From the NCBI GenBank assembly GCA_030620095.1, contig JAUTXW010003406.1, positions 434,001 to 498,000 of the forward strand: 64,000 nt of DNA. The letters run 5' to 3'. The position numbers and the translations under genes are program-made. The DNA comes from Kuschelorhynchus macadamiae (lineage: Eukaryota; Arthropoda; Insecta; Coleoptera; Curculionidae). This document shows positions 58,729 through 64,000 of this stretch, piece after piece; positions within the stretch are counted from its first letter, which is position 1; each line of letters opens with the position of its first letter. The notes beneath the pieces were generated by a model. That model was given only the letters and a program-made list of their open reading frames with translations. It made no database searches and was not told the DNA's origin.

Positions 58729-60615
58729 CTATTTTTTTATGTATGTTTGGTGTTCTTTAATTCTTTTGGCTAAAGGCCTAGAGGTTTCACCTATGTAAAA
58801 TTTATTGCATTGACACGGAATTTTAGAAATAACATTTTTTGTATTTTCTTGTTCATTGCTAGGTTTTGTTTTTGTAAGTTTATTTCTAAGTGTATTTTGT
58901 GTTTTAAAGATCGTTCTGATGTTAAAACGTTTACCTATTCGTTTTATTTTATCTGATAAATTAGGTATGTATGGTATAAAGAGGTTTGTAATTGGTCTAT
59001 TTTGGATTTTTTTGTCTTTTGGATTCTCAAATTCATAAAAACATTTTTCAACGAAATCATTAGGATAATTATTTTGATTTAAAACATCTTTTATAAAATT
59101 TGTTTCTTTAATAAAATTTTGATCTTTGCAAATTATTTTTGCTCTATCATATAGACTTTTTACAACTCCCTTTTTAACCATGATTGGATGATTTGAGTAA
59201 AAATTTAAGTATCTGTTTGTGTGTGTAGGTTTTCTGTATACTTTTGTTTCAAAACTGTGTATGTCTTTTTTGATAAGTATGTCTAAAAATGGAAGTTGTT
59301 GGTCTGTTTCCTTTTCAATAGTAAAAGTTATTTAAATGTTGATCGTCATGTTCATAGGTACAAAAAATGTCATCAATGTATCTCCACCAAATAGGTGGTT
59401 TATGATCGTAATTTTGAATATAATTTAACTCAAAGTTTTCCATAAAAATATTACTTAGTAAAGGAGATAAAGGAGACCCCATAGCCATGCCAAAATTTTG
59501 TTGGTAATATTCGTTTTTGTATTGAAAATAAGTGGTTTTTACACAAAAAGTTAGTAATTCTAGAATAGTATTAATGTTTAATGATGTACGTTCACTAAGA
59601 TTGTTATCATTTTCAAGTTTATTTCTTACTATGTTTAAAGTTTTATCTACAGGTACATTTGTAAAAAGACTAACGATATCAAAACTTACCAGTGTATTAT
59701 TTATATTTATTTGAATATTAGACAATTTCTCAAGGAAGTGTTGTGAATTTTTTATATATGAATTAGTATTACCTACTAGCGGTTTTAATATATTTAAAAG
59801 AAACCTAGCTAAAGGATGTGTCGGTGAGTTTACGCTACTTACTATTGGTCTTAATGGCGTGTTTGGTTTGTGAATTTTTGGTACCCCATAGAAATGTGGT
59901 GTTTTACTGTGGTGTGGTGTTAATTTAAATCGTTCAATATCTATAAATTGGGTTTTATGTTTTTTAAGCATAGTGTATATTTGTCTTTCTATGTATTCTG
60001 TTGGATCTTTATTTAATTTCGAGTAAGTGTTTTCGTTTATAATTTTTTACTTTATTTAATATTTTTACCTTTATCTGCTGGAAGAATTTTAATTGTGTTA
60101 TCTGATTGAAGTGTTTTTAGTGCTTTTTGTTCTATGGGGGTGAGATTTTGTCTAATTTTAAGTGGTTTTTCAAGAGCAATTTTAGTTCTAATTCTAAATT
60201 CATCTTTTTGATCATCTGGTAGATTTTGAGCCGTTTCTTCAATTGCTGAAATGATATCAAACTTAGGAATTGTTTTTTGTGTAACTGAAAAATTCAAACC
60301 TTTAGAAAGAACAAGTTTTTGAGACTCTGAAATTTCTCTATTTGATAAATTAACTACAGTTTTATTTATTAAATTGTTATTTTTAAGAAAATTCATTTCA
60401 TTATTTAATTGCTCTTGTAAAAGTTTATTAAATTTATTTAAGTGAATTTGTTTTTGTTTTTCAAAATTTAGTTTATAGCTATATTGAACACAGTTACATA
60501 TGTGATTATAATCGTATAAAGAAATTTGTTCATGTAAATATCTCTTTATGTTGTCAATTTCAACTTTAATTTGAGTTTTATTAAATCTATGAAATTGTAT
60601 TCTCTCTCTCAAAAT
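58729..60615 (-). pseudogene. PLE polyprotein, minus copy (reverse transcriptase and GIY-YIG)
   Basis: From 60615 downward: ILRERIQFHRFNKTQIKVEI, LNFSVTQKTIPKFDIISAIE, IKILPADKGKNIK, a break near 60045, TPHFYGVPKIHKPNTPLRPI, LVSFDIVSLFTNVPVDKTLN (first catalytic Asp), FGMAMGSPLSPLLSNIFMEN, PIWWRYIDDIFCTYEHDDQH (catalytic YIDD) and a break near 59320. Then FTIEKETDQQLPFLDILIKK, YRKPTHTNRYLNFYSNHP, and IPCQCNKFYIGETSRPLAKR (GIY-YIG core). A frameshift in an A-run (7 As against 6 in the plus copy) ends it at 58729. Domain order is that of Penelope. About three small lesions. Confidence 0.92.
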
Positions 60616-60626
60616 AGTTTTAAACC

Positions 60627-61733
60627 ATGAATCCGCCACTACAATTTCGTAATTATTTACTATACAGGTATGGGCCTAACATTTGTAGAGTTTTTCGTAA
60701 TTTAGAAAATAAATTTAAAAAACTACAACATTCTGAAAATAGTCTTACTTTTTTATGTAAATGTAGGAATAATAACTTAATTCCAAATTTCTTAAAACTA
60801 AAAGCATCTTATACCAACACTAAGACAAATAAAATCTTAGAAAGAGCAAGTAAGGCTCTTTTGAGAGAGAGAATACAATTTACAATTAAATTTACTATTG
60901 AAAAGGAAACAGACCAACAACTTCCATTTTTAGACATACTTATCAAAAAAGACATACACAGTTTTGAAACAAAAGTATACAGAAAACCTACACACACAAA
61001 CAGATACTTAAATTTTTACTCAAATCATCCAATCATGGTTAAAAAGGGAGTTGTAAAAAGTCTATATGATAGAGCAACAATAATTTGCAAAGATCAAAAT
61101 TTTATTAAAGAAACAAATTTTATAAAAGATGTTTTAAATCAAAATAATTATCCTAATGATTTCGTTGAAAAATGTTTTTATGAATTTGAGAATCCAAAAG
61201 ACAAAAAAATCCAAAATAGACCAATTACAAACCTCTTTATACCATACATACCTAATTTATCAGATAAAATAAAACGAATAGGTAAACGTTTTAACATCAG
61301 AACGATCTTTAAAACACAAAATACACTTAGAAGTAAACTTACAAAAACAAAACCTAGCAATGAACAAGAAAATACAAAAAATGTTATTTATAAAATTCCG
61401 TGTCAATGCAATAAATTTTACATAGGTGAAACCTCTAGGCCTTTAGCCAAAAGAATTAAAGAACACCAAACATACATAAAAAATAGGGAATTTCAAAAAT
61501 CAAACATTTGCCAACATGCACTAGATAACAATCATAAAATTAATTGGAATGCTTCTAGTATTTTAGCAAAAGAACCATGTTCCAAAAAACGTAAAATAAA
61601 AGAAAGTGCCTTAATATTATTAAATAAAGATAATTGTGTAGCATCTTGTTCCGTTAGTTTTAATAACACTTGGTTAAATTTGTTAAATACTGAAGTAAAA
61701 AAAGACACCTCAAAATACAATAAATTAAAATGA
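60627..61733 (+). CDS. PLE-derived ORF: N-terminus fused to GIY-YIG, reverse transcriptase deleted
   Basis: This is one 368-codon open frame. Residues 1-85 (RYGPNICRVFRNLENKFKKL to ASKALLRERIQF) are the Penelope N-terminus. The frame then passes through TIKFTIEKETDQQLPFLDIL, the segment just after the reverse transcriptase, and continues through YRKPTHTNRYLNFYSNHP, DKIKRIGKRFNIRTIFKTQN and IPCQCNKFYIGETSRPLAKR (GIY-YIG core at about residue 250). The reverse transcriptase is missing in frame. Both sides of the junction share a short CAATTT-type match, suggesting microhomology deletion. The GIY-YIG part is nearly identical to the minus copy. An active nuclease product is conceivable. Confidence 0.85.
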   Translation: MNPPLQFRNYLLYRYGPNICRVFRNLENKFKKLQHSENSLTFLCKCRNNNLIPNFLKLKASYTNTKTNKILERASKALLRERIQFTIKFTIEKETDQQLPFLDILIKKDIHSFETKVYRKPTHTNRYLNFYSNHPIMVKKGVVKSLYDRATIICKDQNFIKETNFIKDVLNQNNYPNDFVEKCFYEFENPKDKKIQNRPITNLFIPYIPNLSDKIKRIGKRFNIRTIFKTQNTLRSKLTKTKPSNEQENTKNVIYKIPCQCNKFYIGETSRPLAKRIKEHQTYIKNREFQKSNICQHALDNNHKINWNASSILAKEPCSKKRKIKESALILLNKDNCVASCSVSFNNTWLNLLNTEVKKDTSKYNKLK

Positions 61734-61889
61734 ACATACTCTAGGTACACCTATTTCGCACCTTATTCTAACAATTAAAAATAACACCTTTAAATTGACA
61801 TTCACTGACATTTTGTCAGAGATTAGCCATTCTGGTTATATTTCTGATACGAAACATAAGACATATTCTGCTTTTAGTATTTTATTTGT

Positions 61890-61945
61890 AGGTTTGCTGA
61901 AGACGGGGGTAGACTTTCCCTCGAAACGTCCAGAAAGCAGGCATT
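61890..61945 (+). ncRNA. hammerhead-like motif, plus PLE copy (candidate)
   Basis: CTGAAGA at 61897-61903, C, GGGGG ... CCCTC stem and GAAAC at about 61923-61927. Its copies at 58285-58325 and in the 47754-48213 palindrome are equally conserved. Only the core boxes and stem II are visible to me. Confidence 0.35.
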
Positions 61946-62182
61946 TTTCAGTGTCGTTCCTCAGGTACCTTCGTAGTGGACCCAGAACTCAAGAGTATCT
62001 ATTCAATTTATAGGGTAATTATATTTTATTTTTTATTTTTTTTCAATTTTCTAAGGCGGAAAAACCCAAAAAAATAGTTTTAAACATTAGACATACAATA
62101 AACGTTAAACATCACTCTTCTGTTGAGTTTCGAATTGAGTGGTTTTCTGTGTATCGATAAGCAAGTGTGTGTGAAGACGAGA

Positions 62183-63864
62183 ATGTCGAGTCAAACGCGC
62201 CGAAGTTGCAAAATTTCTCCTGACAAATATTGTTATATTTGCGGAGAATTTCTGGTGAAATCACAAGCCAGGTCATTTTCCGAAAATGTAAAAAAAGCCT
62301 ACTTTAAATATTTTGGTGTGTTAATTGGGTATCAAGATAAGCGGTGTGCTCCCCATATGTGCTGTGTTAGTTGTAGTGTATCATTGGTGCAGTGGATGAA
62401 GGGAAAGAGAAAAAGTCTGTCTTTTGCAGTTCCAATGGTATGGCGAGAACCCACCAATCAATTTGACGATTGTTATTTTTGCCTGACAAAGACTGAAGGT
62501 TATTCCAAAAAGGGAAAGCACAATATGGAATATCCAAATTTGCAATTTGCCATACGACCTGTTCCTCATAATGCAAATTTGCCAGTGCCGATTGCGCCTA
62601 TAAATTGGCAAGCTATTGATTTGGAAGATAATGGAGATAACGCATCATCAGACAGCTCAGAAGAACAGTGCACCGATTGCACTTTTACCACAGGTCCCAG
62701 TTCCGGCAAGCCACATTTGATTGTTCAAATTGAATTAAATGATTAAGTACCTGATTTAGGGTTATCCGAGCAACAGTCAGACCTTCTGGGTTCCCGTCTT
62801 AAGGAATGGAACCTATTGGCCAAAGAAGCAAAAATTACAAATTTCAGAAAAAGAAATGCTATGTTTTCTGAATTCTACAGTATGGAAAATTCGTTGTGTG
62901 CGTGACGACGCTTGCGCGTAGACAGTTTAATGCAATAACTTGATATTGAACATTCTCTCAGTGAGTGGCGCTTATTCATAGACTCATTTAAATATAGCTT
63001 AAAAGCTGTGTTACTGCATAATGAAAATTTAAAACCCGCTACACCAGTTGCCTATTCAGTTGCAATGAAAGAAAATTATGAAAATATGCGCACGATTTTG
63101 GATAAAATATACTACAATAGGTATAAATGGCAGATATGTGGGGACCTAAAATTTATAGCGGTTTTAGTAAGACTTTAGTGGGATTTACAAAATATTGCTG
63201 TTTTCTTTGTTTATGGGACAGTCGTGCAATAAATCAGCATTATGTAACAAAAATTTGGCCAGAAAGAAGCGAATTTCAAACGGGATCTCAAAATGTTAAA
63301 TTTATTTCTCTTGTTGATCCCAAAAATGTCCTTTTGCCTCCTCGTCACATAAAACGTGGGCTGATGAAAGACTTTGTGAAGGCTTTGAATAAACATGGTG
63401 ATGGATTTAAATACCTAAGACAAGTCTTTCCCCAGTTAAGTGATGCTAAATTAAAAGAAGGCATTTTTACTGGGCCACAAATCAGAAAATTGCTGGACGA
63501 TGTCAATTTTACGGAAAAGCTTACCAGGCCGGAACTCAGAGCACGGAATTTATTTGTTAATGTAGTAAGAAGATTTTTAGGCAACAATATGGATGAAAAT
63601 TATGAACAATTAGTTGATAAACTCTTAGATGCCTATAAAGCGCTTGGTGCCAGAATGTCATTAAAAATTCAGTTCCTCCATTCCCATCTGTCATTTTTTC
63701 CTAAAAATTTGGGAGCTGTTAGTGATGAGAAGGGTGAAAGGTTTCACCAAGATATCAGAACAATGGAAATTCGGTACCAAGGACGATGGGATCCAGCCAT
63801 GATGGGTGACTACTGTTGGTTTTTGAAGAGAGAAGATAGAACACCTCATAAACGGAAAAAATAA
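62183..63864 (+). pseudogene. Cys-rich DDE-type transposase-like gene with several stops
   Basis: The N-terminal zinc-binding part reads YCYICGEFLVKSQARSFSEN, HMCCVSCSVSLVQWMKGKRK and DDCYFCLTKTEGYSKKGKHN. After an in-frame TAA at 62743-62745 come LGLSEQQSDLLGSRLKEWNL, further stops near 62902 and 62935, EWRLFIDSFKYSLKAVLLHN (likely first Asp) and WQICGDLKF (likely second Asp). A frameshift near 63180 precedes FTKYCCFLCLWDSRA (C-x2-C), VDPKNVLLPPRHIKRGLMKD, GIFTGPQIRKLL and AVSDEKGERFHQDIRTMEIR (likely Glu). The family is abundant in insect genomes and usually left uncharacterised. D-D-E with C-x2-C recalls Transib/CMC transposases; I assign no superfamily. Right element end not seen. Confidence 0.75.
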
Positions 63865-63867
63865 AGT

Positions 63868-64000
63868 TTAATTAGTGTTCTAAGTTAATATTTTTCTCGT
63901 TTGCTTTTCTCTTAGATGTATGGTATGTTTAATAGGCGAAAACTGTAAACATAGTCAATAAACATGGTTAAGAATTTTCTGAAATCATTTTTTCTATAGA
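63868..64000. other. 3' flank of the DDE-like gene, cut by the window edge
   Basis: AT-rich sequence with AATAAA-type motifs (CAATAAACATGG at about 63957) that could serve polyadenylation. No terminal repeat is visible before the end. Confidence 0.35.

Larger units (their letters stand above)
58097..62082. mobile_element. head-to-head Penelope-like element pair
   Basis: Two copies of one PLE face away from each other. The minus copy (3' end near 58131, start near 60615) keeps the reverse transcriptase and GIY-YIG. The plus copy (start near 60627, 3' end 62082) keeps the N-terminus and GIY-YIG but lacks the reverse transcriptase. Both 3' ends share TAAGGCGGAAAAACCC, the CTGAAGACGGGGGTAGAC motif and CAGAACTCAAGA. 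ATGAATCCGCCACTACAATT, the element start, occurs at 60627 and, inverted, next to the left target duplication. Almost identical copies and exact duplications mark a recent insertion. Confidence 0.93.

Noticed and set aside
58201..62013. Identical 72-codon frames (58201-58419 and 61795-62013) as conserved small proteins
   Set aside because: They lie in the PLE terminal repeats and exist because both copies are near-identical. No coding evidence.

Overview
This is a eukaryotic, almost certainly insect, window from a large, AT-rich and transposon-dense genome. The evidence is the family mix: rosa-like DD41D mariner elements, an insect-type piggyBac, ZMYM1-like hAT elements, Penelope-like elements (PLEs) with GIY-YIG endonuclease, LINEs with AP endonuclease, a Helitron helicase remnant, and GT-AG introns of 56 and 261 bp. 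No operon, rRNA, tRNA, CRISPR array or convincing host gene was seen. A leaf-beetle- or bug-like genome would fit, but the species cannot be fixed from the sequence.

Layout. 1-0.94 kb: two opposed mariner transposase pieces. 1.07-15.4 kb: one minus-strand piggyBac gene split into four pieces by three insertions. These are a 5.3 kb element with about 365-bp inverted ends carrying a RAG1/Transib-like transposase (itself holding a mariner remnant), a 3.2 kb LINE, and a 3.8 kb hAT with exact 8-bp target duplications. 16.3-17.3 kb: Tc1-like transposase. 17.7-20.4 kb: hAT copy 1. 21.6-23.4 kb: a palindromic MITE with a DD41D mariner in its centre. 24.8-29.0 kb: a LINE split by a long-TIR DD41D element. 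29.7-31.9 kb: a long-TIR DD41D element with an uninterrupted transposase.

32-35.7 kb: mariner and PLE remnants around a long (TA)n tract. 36.2-38.8 kb: hAT copy 2. 38.8-41.9 kb: no gene seen. 41.9-43.4 kb: LINE remnant. 43.4-45.9 kb: PLE with inverted ends. 47.75-48.2 kb: a 460-bp PLE-derived palindrome with a 15-bp target duplication. 49.6-53.6 kb: a hAT split by a long-TIR DD41D element with one intron. 53.9-54.7 kb: PLE endonuclease fragment. 54.7-57.5 kb: Helitron helicase remnant beside three higher-order satellite units. 58.1-62.1 kb: a head-to-head PLE pair with a 13-bp target duplication. 62.2-63.9 kb: a broken, Cys-rich DDE-type transposase-like gene.

The genes do not form a pathway. 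The window is a stratified record of insertions, and the nesting gives relative ages. The piggyBac is older than its LINE, hAT and RAG1-like guests. The LINE at 24.8 kb, the MITE at 21.6 kb and the hAT at 49.6 kb are each older than the mariner inside them. Best preserved are the DD41D transposase at 30114-31193, the RAG1-like transposase at 3940-6129 (one premature stop), the DD41D gene at 51036-52153 (one stop, one intron) and the PLE open frame at 60627-61733.
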